64,000 nucleotides of DNA, taken from NCBI RefSeq assembly GCF_000283155.1, contig NW_004454178.1:3471145-3535144 (forward strand), given 5' to 3'. The notes beneath the pieces are model-generated. The model ran no database searches and was not told the origin of the DNA. It was given only the letters and a program-made list of their open reading frames with translations. This document shows positions 34,478 to 47,537 of the stretch, piece after piece; the stretch's first letter is position 1, and each line of letters begins with the position of its first letter. A program made the translations under genes and the position numbers. This stretch comes from Ceratotherium simum simum. Taxonomy: Eukaryota; Chordata; Mammalia; Perissodactyla; Rhinocerotidae.

Positions 34478-36444
34478 CGAAACTTTTCTTGTATAATAAC
34501 TTTGGGCTTCAAATAGTCCTTTACATTTTTATGTTACAACAGTCAAAAAGTAACTTTTCTAGTCTTTCGTAATTGATTTTAAGTCGTACAGTAAACCAAA
34601 TGGGCCCCTACTAGAGACTTTTTAAGAAATGTTAGAAATCCTTGGTACCCTTGAAAGTGAAAGTATTTTTGTTTTGAAATGGATTCAATTTCTTTTTGTC
34701 CTAGGGTCAGTCTAAACCTGTTTTACTCTGATCCTCTTTTTTTCCACAGCTGCTGCTATACTATCTTCCTCCCTTTTAAATGTAAGACAGACAAGTTTTA
34801 CAGGGTGGTGTTGCAGCATCTTCTAGCACTCGAGGCTGGCACTATAATTAAATCAGAAGGATTGAGTGATCACGAGCAAAAGAAAAGATGCAAATGTCTG
34901 CACTGTTTTAACCCTGGAACATGTGAGGTTTGCAAATCAGTTTATTTCCAAGTATAACTAGACCCTGTTCTCCATGAATAGAGAATCAATTATGTCTTTT
35001 TTTTAAAAAAAAAGCAATAATAAGGATTCATTCTGATTCCTAGATTCATTTTATTTTAGTAATATTTAACTTTACAAAATCAAAGTTAGGGACACAACAG
35101 AGCCTTTATAACTCAGGATCCCCATCATCTTAAAGGCAATAGGTTCCTCTTACAGGTATAGTAACATGTTGTTTAATTTGTATTTCTCTCTTTGGCACAA
35201 TAAAAAGAAATGAACTTATTTCACAGAGGTTAAAGATGGAGTTTATTGCTTTAAAGGGGGGTGAACTTTGAAAAACATTATGCTTGAAATAGGACTATCT
35301 TGGTAGATAATAATTTCAATGGAATTTTAAAATTTCTCTAAAGAGTAGACGGAGAAGTAGATTACTGCCTTTCATTGATTCACCATCTAGAATTTTCTTC
35401 TTTTGAAATTACAGTCTAGAAAGTTATTTTTATTCCTACTATGTAGAATCTATTATTTTCGGCTAGCTCATCCCTCAGTTTCTCTCATATCTTCTAATTT
35501 ACAAACTTAGATGTGATGCTTTATTTCTTTTGTCACCCTAGCAATACGAACATTCAAAACTACTGACATTCCAAAGAACTCAGAAAATCTGGATTGTATA
35601 AATTTCCTAACTCTGGTCTCCATTTCATAGCATTCCTGAATACTCTCTCTGTCAAAAGAACAAATATTCTTTGTTGTATACAAATGTTGCATACAAACAC
35701 ATTTTCAATCAGATTCTTGAAGTGCTACTTAAAAAAAAGAAATACCAATTTTGGCATTCTTTTATAAGAAGAGACAAAATAGACATATATTGGAGATTCA
35801 GTAGTAGGGAGCAAAGATAATGCAAAGTTTGCGCCATCAAAAAATAGATCTTATGAAAACAAATATGAAGCTCTGAAAAAATAATAAAATTTATTAAGGT
35901 CAAATAAGAAATTGGTTAGGAGGTTGAAAGCAGTGCACCTAAACAAGATTATCTGTATCTTCACTGAAATGTGGATATCTAAACAAGAGTAATATATTGG
36001 ATTTCAAATAATGGATTTTCAAAGAAACAGACTAGAAAATAACACAACAGTCTTTGATGACAATAAAAAGATAATTTTATTTGAATTTTTGAAAATCTAC
36101 TGTAACACTAATTGCATTGTGGTCATTAAACTAAAATAAATTTTAAAATAGTAATTATAAGATTCCATAAGATATTTAATTCCATACATCCTAGTATTAA
36201 TTGCTCTGCCAGAAAGAAAGAAAATTAACTGTCTAATTTTAATATTAGGACGGATTTTATAAGTAGGTATTGATTTAAATGTAATTGAAAATAATACGGT
36301 TATGCCTTTATGTGCAAAAATGCTAAACCACCAGCAAAATTTTACAAAAGGTATCCTAATGTAACTAACATACATTTAAAATGACTACATGATCAGATCT
36401 ATTACGTTCCATCTGTAAAACTCAGGTAGAGGGTAAAGGTGTCG
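34478..36444. other. Unassigned AT-rich DNA
   Basis: No element or gene recognised. The 92-codon ORF at 34679-34957 has a Cys-rich end and a preceding acceptor-like ttttttccacag, but resembles no family I know. Confidence 0.4.
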
Positions 36445-36655
36445 GGTGTGGACAGAGAAAACCTATGCTTCAGGCTTACCTCTCCAGTTAATTTTAGAAC
36501 TTTAAATAAGTCATTTAATTTCTCAGGTTTGAGTCAGCTATTTACTAAGACAGGATAATTGTTTTTTTAGCACAAAGGAGCTAATGTGTATAAAAGCACT
36601 TTACAGATTGTACAACACAGAGTAAATACAAGGAAATGAGCTGTTGTTATAGTGT
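36445..36655 (-). mobile_element. MIR SINE
   Basis: ttcaggcttacctctccag, taaataagtcatttaatttc, tcaggtttgagtc, aagacaggataattg and ataaaagcactttacagattg are in reverse MIR order. Confidence 0.75.
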
Positions 36656-38129
36656 AAAGTAGAGACCACTAGTGCTTTTATTCCATAAAGTAGTCATTTA
36701 TTACAATAGATACTACAAAAAAGCTAACTCCAATTACAATTATTGAAATTTTTTTTGGTGTTAAGAAGTCTGCTAGCTTTTTTCAATTTCAATTTCTATG
36801 TTAAATGCTTTTAATGACTGGTTTTAAATACATTCTGATTATTTGATTCACATTTCTTAAAATCTAGGTCTACCTACGCTTGTAAAAATAAAGAACCAAA
36901 GTAATATTTAAATAACTCAATGACAAAGGAAGTATAGTTTATGTATTAAATGGCTTTAATTCCTCATTGGAAGCTGTTTTTATAAAAGTCTATCCATGTA
37001 TACATATACACACCACACACTATTTTCCTTAGCACCTTTCACTAATGAAAGCATCTTATGATACATATTCAATTTTTGTTTATTATTAGCATTTAATGCA
37101 GAGAAATTGACAAGTATAAAAGTGTTACATTATTTGGAGATAATGTTGATTGTGTCAAGTATTTTTTTATTAAAAATACAACATATTCAGAATTTCCAAA
37201 CATATTAATTATTATGACATGGTAAATTTTGTTAACGTTGTGTATATATCCCTAATAAATTTACAAATATATCAATTATTTCAGTTATACTGAAAAATAC
37301 CCTCAATAACAGTCATATTTAGGGTATTTAGTGATTACTTTTCAGATACATAATTCAAATTCCATAGCAAATTTAACATTGGCATTTTTTAATTTATGTT
37401 CTTTGAAGCCAGTCAAGGATTAGCATTAGAATTCAATAAAATCTAATAAATATAATTCTTTCTGTCATGACATTAGCAAATTTTGTGTCGACATTCATTA
37501 AATTAAAATTCTTTTTTGTACCCTTACATCTTTTAGTTTCTTTATATAGTATGTTTATTACAAAATAGAATTTTATGAAGTAATCTTAGAATTTTTGTTA
37601 ATCAATTGTCCTCTTCAGTCTGAATAAAGCTATTTAATTTTTGACTTTTCAAGTAAAGTAGAAATTAGTAACATGTTAACAAAAATAAAGAAATTGGTAT
37701 TAGTAGAACATAATACAACATTAAGAAAAACACAAGAAAAATTTTTGTTAAGAATATATACATCATAAAGAACAATGGCCAACAGAACTAATATATATGT
37801 ATTGGATAAAAATCTTATTCATAGATGACTGATTGATAACAAAGGCAATCTTTTTCCAGGTTGAACCAGGGTAAAAAATAGATTACTTCAATAAGGATAA
37901 GAATTAATGTGCTCATCAAACAAGCTCTCTTCTAAGTATCATGGGTATGTTCTCCGCCCATAGAGGGTTTACATTCTAAAGAGGAAACTTTGAAATGGAC
38001 ATACAGAAGGACTCTGCAGATCCCTACTGTTATTGGATATGTTTCAAGAAAACAAAAATGCAGTAGGATTAATATTAAAATAATTGAATACATTTTTCTT
38101 TTTACCACAAAAAATTACCTCAGTTAAAA
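36656..38129. other. Unassigned AT-rich DNA
   Basis: Nothing recognised. Very AT-rich from 36.7 to 37.8 kb. Confidence 0.45.
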
Positions 38130-38590
38130 TAAATTCCTACAGATTAGTGACCAACTGAGGTTAATGGCCTGAAACTATACTTTAGGCAATTAACTCCGCC
38201 CAGCCATTCATTAATCCCCAGGAAATACCTAGGTCTACAATTGTTACTGTTTAATTATAACTCAGATGGAACCATGAGAGATGAGAGCAGCAATGTGATT
38301 GGCTGATGTACAAAAATTAAGTTCTCCATGAATGCCTCCTACATATCAATTAAGATTGCATCACCCTTAAAAAAATCCATATGCCTATATTTCTTTTCCA
38401 TTTTCAGTTCATAATAGCATTAATGACTTTGATGCTGGGCATTTTCTGGGAATTAATGGCCAGCGGATGTTAATGGTCCTTGGCTGTACCTTGAGCCGTC
38501 CACTCCTCCCTGTTGGTCATTAATCCCCAAGAAATGTCCAGCTATTGCTTAATTAACTTTACAATACAGTTAACGCAGATATGACACAAT
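38130..38590. repeat. Set of related direct and inverted segments, family unknown
   Basis: Three related pieces occur. A is gccattcattaatccccagg at 38203 onward. C is a direct relative, tggtcattaatccccaag at 38514 onward. B is an inverted relative, ggcattttctgggaattaat at 38438 onward. The direct pair stays similar downstream (tgtttaattataactcagat against ctttacaatacagttaacgcagat). B and C form imperfect arms of about 25 bp. The stretch also has many TAAT/ATTA homeodomain-type sites. No named element is recognised. Confidence 0.6.
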
Positions 38591-38696
38591 AGACAGGTTT
38601 TTATTTATAAGCTTCCAAAAAACAAAGCCTTCAACTCAAAAAAGCCTTGCAAAAATCCAGTTTCAGATTTCTGAAATGTACATTGAAAATTAAGAA

Positions 38697-41600
38697 TGGG
38701 GAGGTGATGTCAGCAAGATGGAGGGCTAGGAGATCCCAATGCTCAACTCCCCAACAAAAACAATAAATAAACAACTACAAACTGGAGAAAATAGCTCAGG
38801 GAAAGCTCTGGACGACTACAAAGAAGCAGCAAAAACTCTGCAGAGCTCAAAAACTGAGGATGGCTGCATAGAAAAGCACGGGAAGGCTATTACTTGTGCT
38901 ATCCCATCCTCCAATCCAGAGAAGCTTGTATCCTGGAGGGATCTCCTCAGAGGAATTTCACCCAATGGGGAAAAAGAGCACAGGAGAACCCTGGCAAGCC
39001 TCACCACTTGACATTTGCAGCCTTTGCTACTGTGGGGTCTCCCACAGTCTTCACCAATGCCGATCACAGCAAACAGAGCTACCTAGAGTTCCCCCATTGC
39101 ATTTGCTCCTTGGGGCTGTAACTTTTGCTATAGTTAGACGTCCTCAGGGGCGCCAGTCACTACTGTGCCCTGCTATCTAGGATGAGAACACCACAGCACC
39201 TCACCATATCCCAGACAGGAGCTGCCGCTCCTCCTGGGGCCCAGGTCATGGCTCTGAATCTCATTGCCAGGGCCACACTGAGGCTGCTCTGAGTCCCACC
39301 CCAATCCCAGATCGAGGCTCTAACCTGTCATGGCCAGGAAACGCTACCACTGCTCTCAGCCCAGCTCTACCATGAATAATTATATACCAACAACTGGATA
39401 CAAAGAAGAAATGGAAATGTTCCTAGAAACATACAACCTATCAAGACTGAATCATGAAGAAATAGAAAATCTGAACAGAAAAATAATGAGTAAGGAGATT
39501 AAAAAATAATGACTAATCCAAAACCTCCCACCACAGAGACATCCAGAACCAGATAATTTCATTGGTGAATTCTACCAAATATTTAAAAAAGAACTGGTGC
39601 CAATCCTTCTCAAACTCTTCCAAAAACTGAAGAGGAGGCAACACTCCCAAACTCATTTTACAAGGCCAACATTATCGTGATCTCAAAGCCAGATAAGAAC
39701 AGTATAAGAAAAAAATATTGCAGACCTATATCCCTGATGAATATTGACACAAAATTCTCAAATATTAGCAAACTGAATTCAGTAGCACATTGAAAGAATC
39801 ACTCACCATGATCAAGTGGGATATATTCCTGGAATGCAAGGATGGTTCAGCATATGCAAATCAATATATGTGATATACCACATTAACAGAACAAAAGATA
39901 AAATCATATCTCAATAGACTCAGAAAAAGCACTTGACAAAATACAACATCCTTTCATGATAAAAACCCTCAATAAATTGGGTGTAGAAGGAACATACTTC
40001 AACATAATAAAGGCCATATATGACAAGCCCACAGCCAACATTATCCTCAATGGGGAAAGGTGGAAAGCTTTTCCTCTAAGATCAGAAACAACAAAAGGAT
40101 GCCCACTTTCACCACTCTCAATCAACATAGTACTGGAAGTCCTTGCTAGAGCAAGCAGGCAAGATAAAGAGATAAGAGGCATCCAAATTGGAATGAAAGA
40201 AGTAAAATTACTGTTATTTGCAGATGATATAATCTTATATCTAGAAAACCCTAAAGACTCCACCAAAAAACTGTTATAACCAATAATGAATTCAGTAAAT
40301 TTGCAGGATACGAAATCCACAAACAGAAATTAGTTGCATTTCTATACACTAAAAAATGAACTATCTGAAAGAGAAATTAAGAAAGCAATCCCATGTACAG
40401 TAGCATCAGAAACAATAAAATACTTGGGAACAAGTTTAACCAAGAAGGTAAAAGACCTGTACAATGAAAACTATAAGACATGGATGAAAGAGATTAGAGA
40501 ATACACAAATAAAGGGAAAGACATCTGTGTTTTTGGATTGGAAGAATTAATATTGTGAAAATGTCCAAACTACCTATAGCAGTCCACAGATTCAATGCAA
40601 TCCCAATCAAAATTCCAATGGTATTTTTCACAGACATAGAAAAGGCTATCTTAAAATTTGTATGGAACCACAAGAGACTCTGAATGCCAAAGCAATCTTG
40701 ATGAAGAAGAACAAGGCTGAAGGCATCACTCTTCCTGATTTCAAACTATATGACAAAGTTATAGTGATCAAAACAGTATGGTACTGGCATAAAAACAGGT
40801 ACATTGACGAGTGGAACAGAATATAGGGCCCAGACATAAACTCATGCATATATAGTCAACTAATTTTTGACAAGCCTGCCAAGAACATTGAATGGGGAAA
40901 GGATAGGCTCTTCAATAAATGGTGTTTGGAAAACTGGATATCCAAATGAAAAAGAATGAAACTAAAGCACTATCTTACACCACTGACAAAAATTAACTCG
41001 AAATGGATTAAGGACTTAAACATAAGACCTGGAAACCACAAAACTCCTAGAAGAAAATATACGGAAAAAGATCCTTGACATTGGTCTTGGCAATGATTTC
41101 TTGGATAAGACACAAAAAGCACAGGCAATAAAAGCTAAAATAAATAGGTGGGACCACATTAAACTAAAGAGCTTCTGCACAGCAAAGGAAATAATCAATA
41201 AATTGAAAAAACAACTTATGGAATGGGAGAAAATATTCACAAACCATATGTCTGATAAGGGATTCATATCCAAAATATATAAATAAATCATACAACTCAA
41301 TAGGAAAAAGTAAATAATCTAATTTAAAAACGGGCATAGGACCTGAATAGACACTTTTCCAAAGACACACAAATGGCCACCAGGTACATGAAAAGGTTCT
41401 CAACATCACTAATCATCCAGGAAATGCTAATCAAAACCACAATGAGATATCACCTCACACGTGTTAGGATGGCTATTCTCAAAAAGATAAGAGATAACAA
41501 ATGTTGGTGAAGATGTGCAGAAAAGGGAACCCTTATAAACTGTTGGTGGGAATGTAAAATGTTACAATCATTAGAGAAAACAGTGTGCCAGTTCCCCAAA

Positions 41601-42325
41601 AAATAAAAATTGAACTAATATATGATCCAGCAATCCTACTTTTGAGTGTATATCCAAAGGAATTGAAATCAGTATCTCAAACAGATATCTGCATGCTCAC
41701 ATTCATTGTAGCATTATTACAATAGCCAAGATGTAGAAACAACCTAAATTTCCTTTGATGGATGAATGGATAAGAAAAATGTGAGATGTATATATATACA
41801 ATGGAATATTATTCAGCCATAAAAAGGAGGAAAATCCTGCCATTCTCGATAACATGGGTGAATCTAGAGGGCACAATGCTAAGTAAAATTAGTCAGAAAA
41901 AGACAGACAAATACTGTATGTTGTCACTTATTTATGGAATCTAAAAAAAAAAAAAATCTGATTTCATAGAACCAGAATAGAATGGTGGTTGCCTGGGGCT
42001 GGGGAGCAGGGGAAATGGAGTAACATAAGTCAAAGGGTACAAATTTTCAGTTATAAGAAAAATAAGTTCTGAGGACCTAACATAGAGCATGGTGATGATA
42101 AATAATAATACATATTGTATACTTGAAATTTGCTGAGACTAGATCTTAGGCTTTCTTACCACATACACAGAGAAAGAGTTATCTACGTTAGCTAAGTGGG
42201 GTTATGGATGTGTTAATTATCTTGATCTTGGTAATCATTCTACAATGCGTATGTATATCAAATCGTCATGTACACTTTAAATATATACAATTATATGTAT
42301 ATATAAATAAAGTTAAAAGTTACAG
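38697..42325 (+). mobile_element. L1 LINE with 5' UTR fused to mid-ORF2 (internal deletion)
   Basis: The left 680 bp is an L1 5' UTR-type sequence: gatgtcagcaagatggaggg at 38707 onward, then caactccccaacaaaaacaa. It is GC-richer than its surroundings. At about 39370-39378 it changes directly into mid-ORF2 (taccatgaataattatatacc). It then runs through the RT domain to an old L1MA-like 3' UTR (gtgttaattatcttgatcttgg near 42210). ORF1 and roughly the first third of ORF2 are missing. Target duplications are unclear (aaaattaagaat against aaagttaaaagt). Confidence 0.85.
39375..41900 (+). pseudogene. L1 ORF2 remnant
   Basis: Broken pieces of the L1 reverse-transcriptase protein. 39956-40279 (107 codons) includes the FADD catalytic motif, 40334-40558 follows in RT/thumb text, and 41101-41286 is C-terminal. 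Multiple stops and frameshifts separate them. More decayed than the L1 at 11530. The minus-strand ORFs here are shadows. Confidence 0.88.
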
Positions 42326-42589
42326 ACAAAATTTCTTTCTAATTGTGGGACTAGAAAAAAGGTGTGGTTTAAAAATGTTAATGAATAATAAAAGATGATA
42401 CTAATATTGAAAAGTGAAATAATTAGGTTAAAATGGTACGATTGTATCTTCTCTCCTTTTTCAAAATTTAGTAGAAAAAATCTGCTAAAATGCAATACTT
42501 TTATTCGCAGTTTTCATAGATTATAAAAATACGATGTTTTCAGTTTTAGATATATGTGGAGAGAATGTGTAGAATTAGAGCTTTAAAAA
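42326..42589. other. Unassigned AT-rich DNA
   Basis: Short gap between the L1 and a MIR. Nothing recognised. Confidence 0.4.
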
Positions 42590-42690
42590 TTTTTCATCTG
42601 GAAAGAACCTAGGCATCATTTAGCCCAATGCCTGTTTTTACAGATGAAGAAGTGAGAAATTCTGAGCAACAGAGTAACTAGCTTGAGTCA
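42590..42690 (+). mobile_element. MIR SINE fragment
   Basis: gaaagaacctaggcatcattt, agcccaatgcctgtttttac and agatgaagaagtgag match the MIR core. Confidence 0.65.
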
Positions 42691-44105
42691 CGTGGTCACT
42701 GAAGAAAACAAGGGAAGAAGTCTTCTGCCTCCCCTCTCCCAGCTTAGAGCCCCTTTCTCCATTGTAGGGCATCCTGGATGAATAGGTTGCATCTCTTCCT
42801 GTTCGGGCTTTATGACAATAGCTATACTTCTTCTAAACTTGTCAAATGAGCATCCAAGTTTCTTGACCCTATGGGGTAACAAGTTGGAGTCAAATTTTGC
42901 TCTTTTGGAGAGATTATTTTGAGCTAGGTTAGAAAAAATTGGCTTTAAAAATTCTTATATTTCAGCTTACCCAGAATTTTAATATTCTAGCAAGCCTTTG
43001 AAAGTCTTTTTTTTCCTGCTTACTTTATGTTTTCACGTAGTACAGACATTTCAGGAGAACCCAAGTAGGAAATGTGTTCAGGTTATTAAGCTATGACAAT
43101 ACGTGTTTTTCTGTTGATATTCAAGCAGAATATATATTTAAAGCATTCAAAATTGATCCAAACTGTATTAAAATCCTACCAGTGACTAATAAAATGGTTT
43201 CTATTTTTTTCTCCTTGCAAATTTTACGTTTTTTTTTTTAGGTTGAATGTTGAAGTTAATAAATACCAGATTACTTTTAAAAAATTAAGACTAGAAAGGA
43301 CTGAGGGAAATAATGTATTTCAGGCTGCACTTCAGATATAACCTCAACTACCTTCAAAGAAAGTGATCAAGCCCATGGTAGAGGATGATCCTAATTCCCT
43401 GAGTTGCTTATTCTGATGCTTATTTAACACCATTATGTTTGCCAAATCTATTTTTTCTTCATTAAAATCTTCCTGAAACAAAAAAAGGAAAGTATTGTTT
43501 TCATGCAAGAACTGTTAAGAAAATTCCCTTCCTCTCACCCATGTGCCTCCTCTCTGTACTCCTGAGTTTGTAAACAGGTTCCCTGAGTGGGACTCACTTA
43601 CTTGCCACAGAGTACTTTAAACTTGATACATTTTAGCGCCCATTCTTCCTCAAGGGATAAAAAGAAATTGCCTTAAATTGAAAACCTACTCTTTTATTAT
43701 CCTATTAAGGGGGCATTTTTCATCCCTACTAGCAGCTAATTAAAGGAACATAGTATCTGTCTCAAACCATCTGGTCCACTAGATGTTGTTGACAAATGTA
43801 TCCGTTTTCGTGCTGCATATAGTTAAACCTTTTAAGTTAATAAATACTTAGCTGGGATGGAAAGCTACCTGACTGATCATGAGCTGTACCCCACCTGACA
43901 GCCCTAGTGAGACCCCACTTACGCCTACAATTAGCCCTGGAACATAATTACAGCCTTCGGGAAAGATCTGCTCCAGAATATATTATCTGTCCTGCAAAAT
44001 CAAGACAGATGAGAGTCACAAACGTACAGGACTGGAAAGTTAGGATCCGTTTCTGTCTGTTCATCATGTGGTTTGCAAATGTAACAGTGTAATATGTATT
44101 CCCAT
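42691..44105. other. Unassigned DNA
   Basis: Nothing recognised. 43860-44060 is less AT-rich and not repeat-like, but its ORF (61 codons, 43907-44092) has no supporting features. Confidence 0.4.
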
Positions 44106-44119
44106 TTATTGTGGTTATT

Positions 44120-44133
44120 TTTTTTTTTAGTTT

Positions 44134-44170
<37 letters not shown>

Positions 44171-44357
44171 TTTATTTTTTTTCCCCTAAAGCCCCAGTAG
44201 ATAGTTGTATGTCATAGTTGCACAGCCTTCTAGTTGCTGTATGTGGGACGCAGCCTCAGCATGACCGGAGAAGCGGTGCGTCGGTGCGCGCCCGGGATCC
44301 GAACCCGAGCCGCCAGCAGCGGAGCACGCACACTTAACCGCTAAGCCACGGGGCCAG
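44120..44357 (-). mobile_element. ERE-type SINE with (TTTA)n tail
   Basis: Minus orientation. A TTTA array occupies 44135-44170. Then ccccagtagatagttgtatg, cagcatgaccggagaagcgg, cccgggatccgaacccgagc and the head complement gccacggggccag. It retains many CpGs. A 14-bp match, ttattgtggttatt, lies at 44106-44119 on the tail side and 44377-44390 on the head side, leaving about 19 extra nucleotides between head and duplication. The 88-codon ORF at 44186-44452 is a SINE reading. Confidence 0.93.
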
Positions 44358-44394
44358 CGGTTATTAATTAGACAAATTATTGTGGTTATTAATT

Positions 44395-46424
44395 TACACA
44401 AATCTCTATGTTTTCTTATTTTGCCGATTCTCCTCACAAAAGTAAGAACCAAAGATTTGTTAGGATTTTTACAATTATATTATTTGATTAAAAATTACAT
44501 ATAAAAAATGAATGCAGCAAAAAATTTAACATTTCTGTGACTACAGGAATCTTGGAATATGAGATTCTGATGCCTATGATAGGGATAAGGAGAATGTTAA
44601 ATATTTATGCACAAAATTGATGGACCTGTTATTTCACTTGAAACATTTTAGGATGGGTAAAAACTTTTTGAACAGAGAGTCAGAAATAGAAGATAAGTCT
44701 GAAAATGGGGAAGACAAAATATACTTGGATGTTGGTTCACCTGAAAAAAAAATGTGTACATCATGTAGATTATGTTCTACATGTGTGTGTGTGCATGCAC
44801 ACAGACACACACATAACACAATAAATTTAAGAATCATTCTTAAATCACTAAATCATACCACTACTTGTAAATATTATCTTTGCTAATTGGTAGAAGTATC
44901 AGAAAACCAGACCCTGATAGAAACTCATTGGCCTATATATTGAACAGAGACACCTGTCAACTCAAAGCTTGATGAACTATATATAGTCCATAATACTTAT
45001 TTTTTCAAGTCTTCTCAACGCTCATGCTATAATGAGACACTAGTAGATAAAATTTTGGCCTCATGTAACCTTGATGATACATTCTTTTCAAATGCAGGTA
45101 AATAAGTATTTGATATAGAAGTTTCACTTACCCAATCTTTATACAATTTACCTATCTCCCCAAGCGCTCAAAAACAAAAGCTAAGTCTATCTCCATGCTG
45201 ACTTTATAAAGGTTTTTAAATAAAAAGAATATAGTTTAAACAATCTACTAGACTTTTTTCCTAATTTGCTTAAATTCTATACCCCATACTTTCATTCGTT
45301 TTTCAGATCACAGGTAATACTTTTTTTGCTTTTTAAAAATAACTATATTAGAGACATTTGTTTGAATATTATCTTTATTTTAAATACTGGTTTTTTTTCT
45401 TTATCAAAATGAGACTCAATGGAAACTGAGAATTCTTAAACTCAAATTTGGTTTTTTTTGTCCATTCATTAACCTAGACATGAACTGCCTAAGACATGAG
45501 GGGTATGGATATTTCAGTGTACCAACATAAGCTTGTAAATATTACTGGTAGATTCAATGTGCAGAAAATTTTAACCAAATACCTTTGACAATGATATAAT
45601 CATCTGGATGAGGTTCTAGAAAGCCTACTACCTCCAGTTTCAATACGTTTTTGGTACATGTAAGCTTGATGTCCTAGTTTCAATGTTTTTTTTCTAAGAA
45701 TGACTACAGGATCTGTGAAGGAAATAAAAAAGATCTTTTTGACATTTATACAGTTCCATGAATATCTAAGGGCATGATATAGTAGATTGAAAGTGGGAGG
45801 CCAGGGACCAAATTCAGTCAGAAAATATGCTCTTTTTCCTGCATAGGGATGAAAAATTGAATAAATTGTGAACATTTTGAAGTTGGATGAGTTTACATAA
45901 AATTTCCTATTTCCAAATGTATTTTTAAAAATTAATAAATCTACAACCATTAATTGGAACTGTGTAAAGTCATCCCCTTTAGATAGGACCTGTACTCACC
46001 AGTCCCTACCACTTGCTATTGCCTCCCTAATATATTGCACCCAACCAATCATTATTTACATTTCCATCCTACAAGGAAAGAAATGGCTTCATAATTTTGG
46101 GTGTGTATGTGCATGTGTGTATGCGTGCGCACACTGGGATTTCTAATGAATATAAGAATCTCACGATAGGCTTCTGTCCCAACTTTCTGCATATACTTTT
46201 TTTAAACCTCCAGTCTTTCAAATGAAAACATACAAGAATCAAAGAAGCTACATTTTTTTTAATTTAAAATATATTTATTGAATGATATTTTATTTTCCAT
46301 GTTAAAACATCCAACCATTACTTCATTGTCATTATGGACAGTGCCCTGATGCCAACGACCTGAGTTCTTCTGGGTCTAGAAGGCTTAGTGTGGGATGAAT
46401 TTGTTATTTAGAGGATCAGTTTAG
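44395..46424. other. Mostly unassigned DNA; possible hAT fragment at 45780-45950
   Basis: A GT/CA palindromic microsatellite lies at 44782-44815 and a GT-rich tract at 46101-46136. The phrase gtgggaggccagggaccaaa with gaaaatatgctctttttcc near 45797-45840 resembles a MER/Charlie-type hAT element, at low confidence. The 116-codon ORF on the minus strand (45600-45950) overlaps it and looks like chance. Confidence 0.35.
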
Positions 46425-46560
46425 GAATACTTACTGAGCACCTTCCATTTACTCACCAGTGCTCTAACACCCTTGACTGTTCTCAACCTTTCCAATAACT
46501 TTGTGAAGTGGATACTTTAGTCTCCCTTTATGGATGCAAGTGCTGAGGCTCAGGAAAACT
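46425..46560 (+). mobile_element. MIR SINE
   Basis: acttactgagcaccttccat, cagtgctctaacacc, ccaataactttgtgaagtgg and gtgctgaggctcagg are in MIR order. Confidence 0.8.
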
Positions 46561-47377
46561 AAGTTCAATATTTTACTAAGTTTTCTCCAAATTTCTCAAG
46601 GATATCCTAAACGTGCATGTCCTAATGCACTTATTGCCTTTGATAAAATATTTAAGGTAGGCTACAATGGAAGAAATTTGCAAGAGCAAAGCTTTAAAAA
46701 TCTGTTTAAAAGCCAAAGTAAAAGATCAAGAGAGGGATGGGAGTAATTTATCCAAAACTCAAGCATCGGCTGAGTGCAAATCCTAATACAAAGAAGCTAC
46801 ATTTTTACTAAGAAAAGACAGGGGATTAATTTTTCCTGCTTCTTTATTGTTGGAGAGTGACTTACATTTCCCAACTTGACTAATCTGCCATTATATTTAA
46901 GCTATTTATATCCTGAAATCTATTAGAAGACACTATAGCCAATATGGAATAAAGAAAAAGAAATTCCTTTCAATCCCTAAACGACTCTCCAAGGAACTCA
47001 GATATATTCCTTTTGCAAAAACAGTTCAAGTATTTTCAGTCAACTTTTATTATTTTCACTTAGACATATATTCCATCGTAGGGCCAGGAGTTTCATCATG
47101 ATTATCACCTTTAGTTTAAGCAATTATGATTAATTATATTCTTTCATTCATAGCATAGTGAGATAGTATTTTTTATGATAATGCATTAATATTTAGATCT
47201 TTCTGGAAATTCATCAGGATATTTGAGAGTTCTATAAGAAATATATTTCATAACCTTTATAGCCCTACCCATTACACTTACACAAAAGCATTTTTCTTTA
47301 GGTTGAGGGATCTTAATCAGCAGTGGTTATTATTTAATAGTAGTATATGGAAGAAAAAACATATAGGGTTGTGGATC
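46561..47377. other. Unassigned DNA
   Basis: Nothing recognised. Confidence 0.45.
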
Positions 47378-47537
47378 CCTAACCAGGCTAAGCCTCAGAA
47401 TCACCTGGGCCCTTAAAAATAAATTCCTAGGCCCTATCTACGGTGATTCTGATCAAGCAGATCTGAGTAAATCAATAAATCAGAATCTCTCAAAGCAGGG
47501 CCCTGGCAATAGTATTTTATTTAAAACCCTCCATGTG
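47378..47537 (+). mobile_element. MER5-like hAT relic, left part
   Basis: agcctcagaatcacctgggc, aaattcctaggccctatc, aatcagaatctctcaaagc and agggccctggcaatag are typical of MER5/MER20-type non-autonomous hAT elements. It is interrupted by the ERE and ends at 47813-47860 (gtagagttgagaccctctgg). Confidence 0.75.

Noticed and set aside
34679..34957. 92-codon ORF with Cys cluster as an exon
   Set aside because: No family is recognised and no donor site pairs with it. The evidence is too thin.
38739..39180. Overlapping ORFs of 75-94 codons as genes
   Set aside because: They lie in L1 5' UTR sequence, which is GC-richer and so more open. No protein family is recognised.
45600..45950. 116-codon minus-strand ORF
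   Set aside because: It overlaps a possible hAT relic and has no domain.
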